Shown here: positions 1 through 8,100 of the stretch, in pieces
Layout: the number at the start of each line of letters is the position of its first letter
Position numbering within the stretch: the first letter of the stretch is position 1
DNA from: Nocardioides agri
GTDB taxonomy: Bacteria; Actinomycetota; Actinomycetes; Propionibacteriales; Nocardioidaceae
Length of the DNA stretch: 64,000 bases
Direction: 5' to 3'
Assembly (NCBI RefSeq): GCF_013778305.1
Contig: NZ_JACEIC010000002.1
Span: forward strand, 3,249,669 to 3,313,668
Notes under the pieces: generated by a model
Told to the model about the DNA's origin: nothing
Seen by the model: the letters and a program-made list of their open reading frames with translations, nothing else
Databases searched by the model: none
Translations under genes and position numbers: made by a program

Positions 1-1635
1 CTGCCACTCGGCGTCGGTGAGCTCCTGCGCCTCGTCGACCACCACGTGGGCGAACGGCCCCGCAAGGAGGTCGGGGTCGGCCGCCGGCACCGCGGACTCG
101 TCGACCAGCGCGTGCTGGAGGTCGGCGACGCGCAGCATCGACATGACCTTCATCTCGGTGTCGTCGGTGGCGACGAGGTGGTCGACGACCCGGTCCATCT
201 CCTCGGCCGCGGCGGCCAGCGCCGCCTCGCGCCGGCGCCTCCGGCGGGACGCCTGCGGGTCACCGAGCCGCTGCCGGGCGGCGTCGAGCAGTGGCAGGTC
301 GGACGTCGTCCAGGCGTGCGGGTCGCCGCGCTGGAGGGTCCGGACCTCGTCGGGGGTGAGCCACGGCGCGCACCGGCGCAGGTAGGCCGGGACCGACCAC
401 AGGTCGCCGACCAGGTCCTCGGGATCGACGACCGTCCAGGCGCGGTCGAAGGCGTCGACGAGCTCCTCGTTGCGAGCGAGCGCCCGGCGGAGCTGGTCGA
501 CCGGCACGTCCTCGTCGTCGACCTTGTCGGTGAGGATCGTGAGCAGGGCGTCCCACACGTCGTCGCGCGCGACGTTGTGCGGCACCCCCGGGGCGGCCGC
601 CTCGAACGCCTCGGTCCAGTCGTCGGGGCTCAGCCACACGTCGGCGTACGGCGTCTCGACCTCCATGCCGTCGGTCGGCCGCTCCTCGTAGAGCCGGACG
701 GCCGGCTCGACCGCGGCGACCAGCCGCGCGTCGGCCTTGAGCCGGGCCACCGCCGGGTCCGTCTCGTCGGGGAAGCCGGTGCCGCCGGGCACCAGGTCGC
801 GCAGCGTGCACGTGCGCACGCCCTCCTCGCCGAGGCTGGGCAGGACGTCGGAGACGTAGGCGAGGTAGGGCTGGTGCGGCCCGACGAAGAGCACCCCACC
901 GCGCCGGTGGCCCAGCCGCGGGTCGGCGTAGAGCAGGTACGCCGTGCGGTGCAGCGCCACGACGGTCTTGCCGGTGCCCGGGCCGCCGTCGACGACGAGC
1001 GCGCCCCGCGACCCGGCCCGGATGATCGCGTCCTGGTCGGCCTGGATGGTGCCGAGCACGTCGCGCATCCGTGGGGACCGGGTGCTGCCGAGGCTGGCGA
1101 TGAACGCGGACTGGTCGTCGAGCGCCGCGGAGTGCGCGGCGAGCTCGTCGGTGGAGAACACCTCGTCCCAGTAGTCGCTGACGCGGCCGCCGGTCCAGCG
1201 GTAGCGGCGCCGGCTGGCCAGCCCCATCGGGTGGGCGTGGGTCGCGCCGAAGAACGGCTCGGCGGCCGGCGAGCGCCAGTCCAGCAGCAGACGCCGTCCG
1301 GCGCCGTCGCTCAGGCCGAGCCGCCCGACGTACGCCGGCTCGCCGCCCTCCGCGGGGACCATGTGGCCGAGGCAGAGGTCGAGCCCGTAGCGGCGCAGGG
1401 TGCGCAGCCGCGCGGTCAGGCGATGGACCTCCTGGTCACGGTCGAGCGCGGCCTGGCCCTCCCCGCCGGTCTCGTGGCGCACGTCGTCGAGACGCTCGGA
1501 CAGGTCGGCGATCGCGCGGTCGAGCGCGTCGGCGATGGCGGCGAAGTGCCGCTCGTCGGCGGAGATCAGGGCCGGATCGGCCTTGTGGGCGAGGTCGGCG
1601 GGAAGGGCGAAGGCGGCACTGGCGTAGGGCGTCAT
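1..1635 (-). CDS. helR: HelR/HelD-like RNA polymerase-recycling ATPase (partial, C-terminus off window)
   Basis: UvrD/Rep-like superfamily 1 ATPase of the HelD group. HelR proteins bind stalled or rifamycin-bound RNA polymerase and dislodge the drug or nucleic acid. The 545 visible residues start at ATG 1635 with MTPYASAAFALPADLAHKAD. Next comes a charged helical N-terminus (about residues 25-85), then the HelD-type LLLDWRSPAAEPFF segment (about 117-130). Walker A is GGPGTGKT (about 217-224). Walker B/motif II is VVVDEAQELTDAEWQ at the window edge (about 531-545). The frame stays open to base 1, so the remaining helicase motifs are outside. The longer plus-strand reading frame over this stretch is a high-GC shadow. 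A palindromic rifamycin-associated element sits 25 bp upstream, which favours HelR over a generic HelD. The family call is strong. The drug-resistance role is inferred from the family and the element. Confidence 0.9.
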   Translation of the reverse strand, partial: MTPYASAAFALPADLAHKADPALISADERHFAAIADALDRAIADLSERLDDVRHETGGEGQAALDRDQEVHRLTARLRTLRRYGLDLCLGHMVPAEGGEPAYVGRLGLSDGAGRRLLLDWRSPAAEPFFGATHAHPMGLASRRRYRWTGGRVSDYWDEVFSTDELAAHSAALDDQSAFIASLGSTRSPRMRDVLGTIQADQDAIIRAGSRGALVVDGGPGTGKTVVALHRTAYLLYADPRLGHRRGGVLFVGPHQPYLAYVSDVLPSLGEEGVRTCTLRDLVPGGTGFPDETDPAVARLKADARLVAAVEPAVRLYEERPTDGMEVETPYADVWLSPDDWTEAFEAAAPGVPHNVARDDVWDALLTILTDKVDDEDVPVDQLRRALARNEELVDAFDRAWTVVDPEDLVGDLWSVPAYLRRCAPWLTPDEVRTLQRGDPHAWTTSDLPLLDAARQRLGDPQASRRRRRREAALAAAAEEMDRVVDHLVATDDTEMKVMSMLRVADLQHALVDESAVPAADPDLLAGPFAHVVVDEAQELTDAEWQ

Positions 1636-1660
1636 CAGTGAGCGATTGTGAGGCTGCACA

Positions 1661-1681
1661 GGGGCCTTGCCGCAAGGCCCC
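1661..1681 (-). promoter_or_regulatory. Rifamycin-associated element (RAE) upstream of helR
   Basis: A 21-bp palindrome with perfect 10-bp arms, GGGGCCTTGC and GCAAGGCCCC, around one central base. It lies 25 bp before the helR ATG and just downstream of a possible -10 box. It agrees with the RAE known from rifamycin-inducible resistance genes in actinomycetes. I compared it with the element from memory, not by search. Confidence 0.82.
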
Positions 1682-1687
1682 CACTCG

Positions 1688-1722
1688 GCTATACCTTGGA
1701 AGTGGAGGAGCCCTGCTCCTCC
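1688..1722 (-). promoter_or_regulatory. Putative helR promoter with overlapping inverted repeat
   Basis: On the minus strand TATAGC (1693-1688) is a plausible -10 whose start point would fall at the edge of the RAE. A second inverted repeat, GGAGGAGC-CCT-GCTCCTCC (1704-1722), covers the expected -35 region and could be an operator. No good -35 hexamer is visible. Confidence 0.4.
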
Positions 1723-1785
1723 TTCGTCGTTCGTGGGGGCACGCTGGTTTGAGGCCCGTGACGGCGCAGTGAGAGCATCGCAGGC

Positions 1786-3414
1786 ATGGACGCTGTCACC
1801 ACGCCTCCGGCTCCCACCAACGAGCCGAACCTGACCTACGCGCCGGGCACCCCCGAACGGGAGGCCCTGGCCGTCGAGATCGGCAAGCTCGAGAAGCGGC
1901 AGAAGAACCTGCGCGCCTACATCAACGGCCGCTGGAAGGCCGGCGGCGGTGCCGAGATCGACGTCGTGCAGCCGCACGACCACCAGCACGTGCTGGGCAC
2001 GCTGAAGAACTCCACCCGGGCCGACGCGCGAGCCGCGATCAAGGCCGCCGCGGACGCCGCCCCCGAGTGGCGCGCGATGGACTTCGACGACCGCGCCGCG
2101 ATCCTGCTCAAGGCCGCGGACCTCCTGGCCGGCCCCTGGCGCCAGCGCCTCAACGCCGCCACCGTGCTCGGCCAGTCGAAGACGCCGTTCCAGGCCGAGA
2201 TCGACGCCGCCTGCGAGCTCATCGACTTCTGGCGCTACAACGTCCACTACGCCCGCGAGATCCTGTCGGACCAGCCGATCGCCAACAGCCCCGGCGTGTG
2301 GAACCGCACCGACCACCGCCCGCTCGAGGGCTTCGTCTACGCGATCACGCCGTTCAACTTCACCGCGATCGCCGGCAACCTGCCCACCGCCCCTGCGCTG
2401 ATGGGCAACACGGTGATCTGGAAGCCGTCGCCCACCCAGCAGCTCGCCGCGTCGCTGACGATGGAGCTGCTGGAGGAGGCCGGCCTGCCGCCGGGCGTCA
2501 TCAACATGCTCCCGGGCGACGGGCTCGAGGTCTCCGAGATCGCGCTTGCGCACCCGGACCTCGCCGGCATCCACTTCACCGGCTCGACGCCGACCTTCCA
2601 GCACCTGTGGCGCACGGTCGGCGAGAACATCGCGTCGTACCGCTCCTACCCGCGGATCGTGGGCGAGACCGGCGGCAAGGACTTCATCGTCGCTCACCCC
2701 TCGGCCGACCCCGACGTGGTGCGCACCGCGATGATCCGCGGTGCCTTCGAGTTCCAGGGCCAGAAGTGCTCGGCCGCGTCACGGGCGTACGTCGCCCGCT
2801 CGGTCTGGAACAGGATGAAGGACTCGCTGATCTCCGAGATCGAGTCGATCACCATCGGCGACCCGACGGACTTCTCGAACTTCATGGGTGCGGTCATCGA
2901 CGACCGGGCGTTCGCCAAGCACAAGAAGGCGATCGAGCGGGCCAAGCGCCAGCGCAAGCTGGAGATCCTGGTCGGCGGCAAGACCGACGGCAAGGTCGGC
3001 TGGTTCGTGCACCCGACGGTCGTCGAGGGCGGTGACCCCACCGACGAGATGTTCACGACCGAGTACTTCGGCCCGATCCTCGCGGTGCACGTCTACGACG
3101 ACGCCGACTTCGAGCGGGTCGTGCGCGGCATGGAGTCGATCGCGCCGTACGCGCTGACCGGCTCGATCATCGCCCAGGACCGGCGCGCGATCGCGTGGGC
3201 CCAGCGCGAGCTGCGGTTCGCGGCCGGCAACTTCTACATCAACGACAAGCCGACCGGCGCCGTCGTGGGGCAGCAGCCGTTCGGCGGCGGCCGCGCCTCC
3301 GGCACCAACGACAAGGCCGGTGCGGCGGTCAACCTGCTGAGGTGGACCAGCCCGCGGTCGATCAAGGAGACGTTCGTCCCGCCGACGGACTACCGCTACC
3401 CCTACCTCGGCTGA
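1786..3414 (+). CDS. pruA: L-glutamate gamma-semialdehyde dehydrogenase (1-pyrroline-5-carboxylate dehydrogenase)
   Basis: NAD-dependent oxidation of glutamate-5-semialdehyde to glutamate, the second step of proline catabolism. The 542-residue protein matches the length of the stand-alone group 1 P5C dehydrogenases. It shows the aldehyde dehydrogenase active-site Cys in FQGQKCSAAS (Cys328), the general-base Glu in VGETGGKD (Glu294), and the C-terminal PFGGGRASGTND segment typical of this group. No proline dehydrogenase domain is fused and no prodh gene is adjacent. The product feeds the glutamate pool, consistent with the large NAD-glutamate dehydrogenase 1.7 kb downstream. ATG 1786 gives the family N-terminus. 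The upstream GAGCAT box 7 nt away is only a weak leaderless signal. Confidence 0.95.
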   Translation: MDAVTTPPAPTNEPNLTYAPGTPEREALAVEIGKLEKRQKNLRAYINGRWKAGGGAEIDVVQPHDHQHVLGTLKNSTRADARAAIKAAADAAPEWRAMDFDDRAAILLKAADLLAGPWRQRLNAATVLGQSKTPFQAEIDAACELIDFWRYNVHYAREILSDQPIANSPGVWNRTDHRPLEGFVYAITPFNFTAIAGNLPTAPALMGNTVIWKPSPTQQLAASLTMELLEEAGLPPGVINMLPGDGLEVSEIALAHPDLAGIHFTGSTPTFQHLWRTVGENIASYRSYPRIVGETGGKDFIVAHPSADPDVVRTAMIRGAFEFQGQKCSAASRAYVARSVWNRMKDSLISEIESITIGDPTDFSNFMGAVIDDRAFAKHKKAIERAKRQRKLEILVGGKTDGKVGWFVHPTVVEGGDPTDEMFTTEYFGPILAVHVYDDADFERVVRGMESIAPYALTGSIIAQDRRAIAWAQRELRFAAGNFYINDKPTGAVVGQQPFGGGRASGTNDKAGAAVNLLRWTSPRSIKETFVPPTDYRYPYLG

Positions 3415-3418
3415 GCCG

Positions 3419-3565
3419 ATGATCATTCCGCTGCACCTGGGTGCCCTGCACCCCGTCGAGCAGGCGCTGACGCTGGCCCTGGCGTTCGGCCCGTTCGTCG
3501 TGCTCGGCGCGGTGGTCCTGCACCGCCGCCGCCAGGACGCGGCCGAGGATCAGCGGGACAGGTAG
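3419..3565 (+). CDS. Small membrane protein, 48 aa, unknown function
   Basis: A short reading frame begins 4 nt after the pruA stop with MIIPLHLGALHPVEQ. It has one hydrophobic segment (about residues 15-34, ending in FGPFVVLGAVVL), then a basic HRRRQ stop-transfer motif and an acidic tail. This is a normal single-pass small membrane protein. Its last codons overlap the end of the convergent DUF2505 gene by 16 bp. Close spacing suggests co-transcription with pruA. I have no function to offer. The codon composition and membrane topology argue that it is real. Confidence 0.6.
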   Translation: MIIPLHLGALHPVEQALTLALAFGPFVVLGAVVLHRRRQDAAEDQRDR

Positions 3566-4026
3566 TCGCGGGCGACCTGCTCCTCGGCCCTCAGCGCCTT
3601 GAGGAGCAGGTCGCCGATCAGCCTCTCGAGCTTGCCGCCCACCAGCGGGATGTGCACGGTGATCTCGCAGTCGACGGTCTCCGTCGTGACGCCGCCGGCC
3701 TCGGTGAGCTCGATGCTGCCCACCATCTGCCCGGGCCTGCCCGGGATGGTGACGTGCAGGTCGGCGTGGTCGGCGCTGGTCCACTCCTCGCGCTGGACGA
3801 CGTTGATCCGGTTGCCCACGAACTTCCGGGCGAAGCCGGGGATGTCGTCGGCCGGCTGGACCACGTCGACGACCACCACGACCCTGTCGCCGACCTGCTC
3901 GAACGTCGCCGTCCCCTCGATCGACTTCTGCGCGACGATCACCCGGTCGCGGTACGCCGGGTCGTCGAGCATCGCCCCCACCTCGGCCAGCGACGCGTCG
4001 TAGGTCATCGTGTGGGTGAAGTGCAT
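3550..4026 (-). CDS. DUF2505 domain protein (START/SRPBCC-like fold)
   Basis: A 158-residue protein starting MHFTHTMTYDASLAEV. The N-terminal H-x-M-x-Y pattern, the central VVDVVQPADDIPGFARKFVG stretch and the ELTEAGGVTTET segment match actinobacterial DUF2505 proteins, which belong to the SRPBCC ligand-binding superfamily. There is no catalytic motif and no signal peptide, so it is probably cytoplasmic. I chose the internal ATG 4026 because a CATGAT -10-like box (4039-4034) sits 7 nt upstream, as at other leaderless genes here. An in-frame ATG at 4038 would overlap that box. The ligand and role are unknown. Confidence 0.8.
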   Translation of the reverse strand: MHFTHTMTYDASLAEVGAMLDDPAYRDRVIVAQKSIEGTATFEQVGDRVVVVVDVVQPADDIPGFARKFVGNRINVVQREEWTSADHADLHVTIPGRPGQMVGSIELTEAGGVTTETVDCEITVHIPLVGGKLERLIGDLLLKALRAEEQVARDYLSR

Positions 4027-4076
4027 GCGCCCCATCATGCCGGGGTGCCGTCCGGGTCTCTGTGGGGGTGACGTAG

Positions 4077-4172
4077 CGCGGTTTCATCAAGGGATGACGT
4101 CGAAGCCGCGCTTCTCCCGGCGAGCTCGCCGAGGGAGGCGAGGTTCCACCCTCATCCCTTGATGAAACCGCG
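4077..4172. repeat. Long-stem inverted repeat (21-bp perfect arms, 54-nt loop)
   Basis: The left arm (4077-4097) begins CGCGGTTTCATC. The right arm (4152-4172) is its exact reverse complement. The loop holds a GGCGAGCTCGCC palindrome (4119-4130) and purine-rich stretches. It lies between two divergent genes, so it is not an ordinary terminator. It resembles a small non-autonomous element or a structured RNA. No target-site duplication is evident. Confidence 0.8.
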
Positions 4173-4226
4173 GCGCCACCACCCCGGCGCCGACCCACCG
4201 CCGCGAACGCCGAGGAGGACCGGTCG

Positions 4227-4232
4227 TACCCT
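4227..4232 (+). promoter_or_regulatory. -10 box of leaderless kynA promoter
   Basis: TACCCT ends 6 nt before ATG 4239, so the start point would fall on or beside the initiation codon. No clear -35 is visible. Confidence 0.5.
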
Positions 4233-4238
4233 CACACC

Positions 4239-5057
4239 ATGACCGACCAGTCCGCCGCCGAGAACTTCGTCTCCTTCGGGGAGCAGGGGGCGCAGCTGAC
4301 GTACGGCAGCTATCTCCGCCTGCCGGACCTGCTCGACGCGCAGCACCTCGAGTCGGACCCGCCGGCGCACGACGAGCTGCTGTTCATCACGATCCACCAG
4401 GTCTACGAGCTCTGGTTCAAGCAGCTGCTGCACGAGGTGGTCGCCGCGCGGGACGCGATGCTCGCCGGGACCGGCGGCGGGCGGCTGTGGTGGGCGCAGC
4501 ACCTGCTGGCACGGGTGCACGTGATCGAGCGGGTGCTGGTCCAGCAGGTCGACGTGCTGGAGACGATGACGCCGCAGGACTTCCTCGAGTTCCGGCAGCG
4601 GCTGGCGCCCGCGAGCGGCTTCCAGTCGGTGCAGTACCGCGAGCTCGAGTTCCTCTCGGGCGCCAAGGACGCGGCGTACCTGCAGCGGTTCAAGGGCATC
4701 ACCAGCGGTGAGCGGGAGCGCCTGGACGCGCGGCTCGCCGAGCCGACGCTGTGGGACGCGTTCCTCGCCGTGCTGCGGTCCTTCGGGCTCGCGGCCGAGA
4801 CCGACGAGGACATCACGGCGTCGCTGCGCACGGCCGCGCACGACCGGGACCAGTACGCCGTGGTCTGGGCGCTGGCGGAGGCGCTGCTGCAGCACGACGA
4901 GCTCGCGGCGAGCTGGCGCGCACGACACGTCGTCATGGTCGAGCGGATGATCGGCGCCAAGTCCGGCACCGGCGGCTCGAGCGGCGCGACCTACCTCCGC
5001 TCCCGCGTGCCGATGCAGTACTACCCGGTGCTGTGGGAGCTGCGCAGCGAGCTGTGA
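4239..5057 (+). CDS. kynA: Tryptophan 2,3-dioxygenase
   Basis: Heme enzyme that opens the indole ring of L-tryptophan to N-formylkynurenine, the first step of the kynurenine pathway. The 272-residue length is typical of bacterial TDO. Signature segments are LTYGSYLRLPDLLDAQ, the substrate/heme-pocket motif FITIHQVYELWFKQ, FRQRLAPASGFQS, and the C-terminal RHVVMVERMIGAKSGTGGSS, whose His230 is the expected proximal heme ligand. It is soluble, with no signal peptide. Kynureninase and kynurenine formamidase are not in the window, so the pathway continues elsewhere. The gene appears transcribed alone from a leaderless promoter. Confidence 0.96.
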   Translation: MTDQSAAENFVSFGEQGAQLTYGSYLRLPDLLDAQHLESDPPAHDELLFITIHQVYELWFKQLLHEVVAARDAMLAGTGGGRLWWAQHLLARVHVIERVLVQQVDVLETMTPQDFLEFRQRLAPASGFQSVQYRELEFLSGAKDAAYLQRFKGITSGERERLDARLAEPTLWDAFLAVLRSFGLAAETDEDITASLRTAAHDRDQYAVVWALAEALLQHDELAASWRARHVVMVERMIGAKSGTGGSSGATYLRSRVPMQYYPVLWELRSEL

Positions 5058-5124
5058 GGCCGCCGTCGCCGACGGCAACACCCCGAGACGAGGGGCCGAC
5101 TGGCCGGTAGCCATGTGCGGGATC

Positions 5125-5130
5125 TAGTGT
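5125..5130 (+). promoter_or_regulatory. -10 box of leaderless NAD-GDH promoter
   Basis: TAGTGT lies exactly 7 nt before GTG 5138 and decides that start. No obvious -35 element is present. Confidence 0.5.
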
Positions 5131-5137
5131 CGGGAGC

Positions 5138-8100
5138 GTGTCAACGGCGACGCATGAATCGGACAAGTCCACCCTCCTCTCGAGTGCCATCGATCTGGCC
5201 CGGTCCGGCAGGGGGAGCGGGGGGCCACCGCACGACGAGGTCGACGGCCTCCTGCGCGCCTACTTCCGGCGGGTCGCGGTCGAGGACATCGCCGACCGGT
5301 CCGACCTGGACATCTACGGCGCCTTCGCCTCGCACTACCGACTCGCGACCGAGCGGCCGCAGGGCACCGCCCGGGTCCGCGTCTTCACGCCCGGTCCGAG
5401 CGACCAGGGCTGGTCGGCCGACGGGCACTCGGTCGTCGAGGTGGTCGTCGACGACATGCCCTTCCTCGTCGACTCCCTGACGATGGAGCTCTCCCGCCAG
5501 CTGCACGAGGTGCACCTGGTCATCCACCCGCTCTTCGACGTGGTCCGCGACATCACCGGCACGCTCCGCGAGGTGCGGGCGGTGGCGGTCGGCGACGCCG
5601 GGGTCGACGAGGGTGAGGGTGTCCGCGAGTCCTGGATGCACGTGGAGATCGACCGCATCCCCGAGGGCGAGGACGTCGCCGCGATCGAGGACGCCATCCA
5701 GCGGGTGCTGCGCGACGTGCGCGAGTCCGTCGAGGACTGGGGCAAGATGCACACCCAGGTCGAGCAGATCGTCGCCGAGCTCAGGAGCGACCCGCCGGCC
5801 GGCGTCGACCCGGCCGAGGTGCAGCAGGCCCGCGACCTCCTCAAGTGGCTCGCCGACGACCACTTCACCTTCCTCGGCTACCGCGAGTACCAGCTCGAGC
5901 AGCACGACGGGCACGAGCACCTCCGGGGCGTCGCCGGCACCGGCCTCGGCATCCTGCGCGCCGACCAGGACATGGCGGCGACCTCCGGCCGGCTCCCCGA
6001 GGCGGCGGCCGCGAAGGCCCGCGAGAAGACGCTGCTCGTGCTCACCAAGGCCAACTCCCGCTCGACGGTGCACCGGCCGGCCTACCTCGACTACGTCGGC
6101 GTGAAGCGCTTCGAGAACGGCGAGGTCGTCGGCGAGCGCCGGTTCCTCGGGCTCTACTCCAGCGCCGCCTACACCGAGTCCCTGACCCGGATCCCGCTGC
6201 TGCGCGAGCGTGCGGCCGCGGTGCTGAAGCGGATCGGCTTCGAGCCGATGAGCCATGACGGCAAGGCCCTCATGGACACATTGGAGACCTACCCGCGCGA
6301 CGAGCTCTTCCACACCTCCGTCGACGAGCTCGCGCCGATGGCCGAGCAGGCGATGCACGCCCGGGAGCGCCGGCAGCTGCGGCTCTTCATCCGCCGCGAC
6401 ACCTACGGTCGCTACGTCTCCGTGCTCGTCTACCTGCCCCGGGACCGGTACAACACCGCGGTCCGCGAGAAGTTCTCCGAGATCCTCCGCGACCGGCTCG
6501 GGGGCGAGTCCGTCGAGTTCACGGTCCGGCTGACCGAGTCGACGACGGCCCGCGTGCACTTCGTCGTGCACCCGCCCAAGGGCGCGGCGATCCACGAGGT
6601 CGACACCGCGGACCTCGAGCGCCGGATGGCCGAGGCGTCCCGCTCCTGGCGCGACGACTTCACCACCGCCGTGATCTCCGGGTACGGCGAGCAGGTCGGC
6701 GCGGTGCTGGCCAGGCGCTACCACGCGTCGTTCCCGGAGGCCTACAAGGAGGACTTCTCGCCCCGGATCGCCTCCGCGGACCTCGGCCGGCTCGAGTCCG
6801 TCCACGTCGGCGACGACGGCAACGGGATCGACCTGTCCCTCTACGAGGACCTCGACGCGGGCCGCGGCGAGGCCAGGCTCAAGGTCTTCCGCATCGGGGC
6901 GCCGCTCTCGCTGTCGCAGATCCTGCCCACGCTCTCGTCGATGGGCGTGGAGGTCGTCGACGAGCGACCCTACGAGCTCGACGACCTCGACCGGCCGACC
7001 TACATCTACGAGTTCGGGCTGCGGTACGCCGGCACGCTGGCCGAGTCGTCGCGCACGCTCTTCCAGGACGCCATCCGCGCGGTCTGGGAGGGCTTCAACG
7101 AGATCGACGGCTTCAACGGCCTGGTGCTCGCCGCCGGCCTGAGCTGGCGACAGGCGACGCTGCTGCGGGCGTACGCGAAGTACATGCGCCAGGGGAACTC
7201 GCCGTTCGCGCTCGACTACATCGAGGGCGCGCTGCGCGGCAACGTCGACATCACCCGGCTGCTGGTGAAGCTGTTCGAGGCGCGCTTCGACCCGGCAGCC
7301 GAGCGCGGCCGGGAGGACGGCATCGAGCAGCGGATCCTGCGCGCGCTCGACGACGTCGCCAGCCTCGACCACGACCGGATCCTGCGGTCCTACCTCACCC
7401 TGATCCGCGCCACGCTGCGCACCAACTACTTCCAGCCGGCCGCCGACGGCGGCCCGAAGGCCTACATCTCGCTGAAGCTGGAGCCGGACGCGATCCCGGA
7501 CCTCCCCGCGCCGCGGCCGAAGTACGAGATCTTCGTGTACTCGCCGCGCGTCGAGGGGTCGCACCTGCGGTTCGGCGCCGTCGCCCGCGGCGGCCTGCGC
7601 TGGTCCGACCGACGCGACGACTTCCGCACCGAGGTGCTGGGCCTGGTCAAGGCGCAGATGGTCAAGAACACCGTCATCGTGCCGGTCGGTGCGAAGGGCG
7701 CGTTCTTCTGCAAGCAGCTCCCGGACCCGAGCGACCGCGACGCGTGGCTGGCCGAGGGCGTCGCCTGCTACAAGACCTTCATCTCCGGGCTGCTCGACAT
7801 CACCGACAACCTCGTCGACGGCGAGACGGTGCCGCCGCGCGACGTGGTGCGGCTCGACGGTGACGACACCTACCTCGTCGTCGCCGCCGACAAGGGCACG
7901 GCGACGTTCTCCGACATCGCCAACGGCGTGGCGAAGGACTACGGCTTCTGGCTGGGCGACGCGTTCGCGAGCGGCGGCTCGGTCGGCTACGACCACAAGG
8001 CGATGGGCATCACCGCCCGCGGTGCGTGGGTGTCGGTCCAGCGACACTTCCGGGAGCGCGGCATCGACTGCCAGACCGAGGACTTCACCTGCGTCGGCAT

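Noticed and set aside
46..1641. Long plus-strand open frame (531 codons) opposite helR
   Set aside because: Low-complexity Val/Arg/Gly-rich translation. The opposite strand has clear HelR motifs and a regulatory element.
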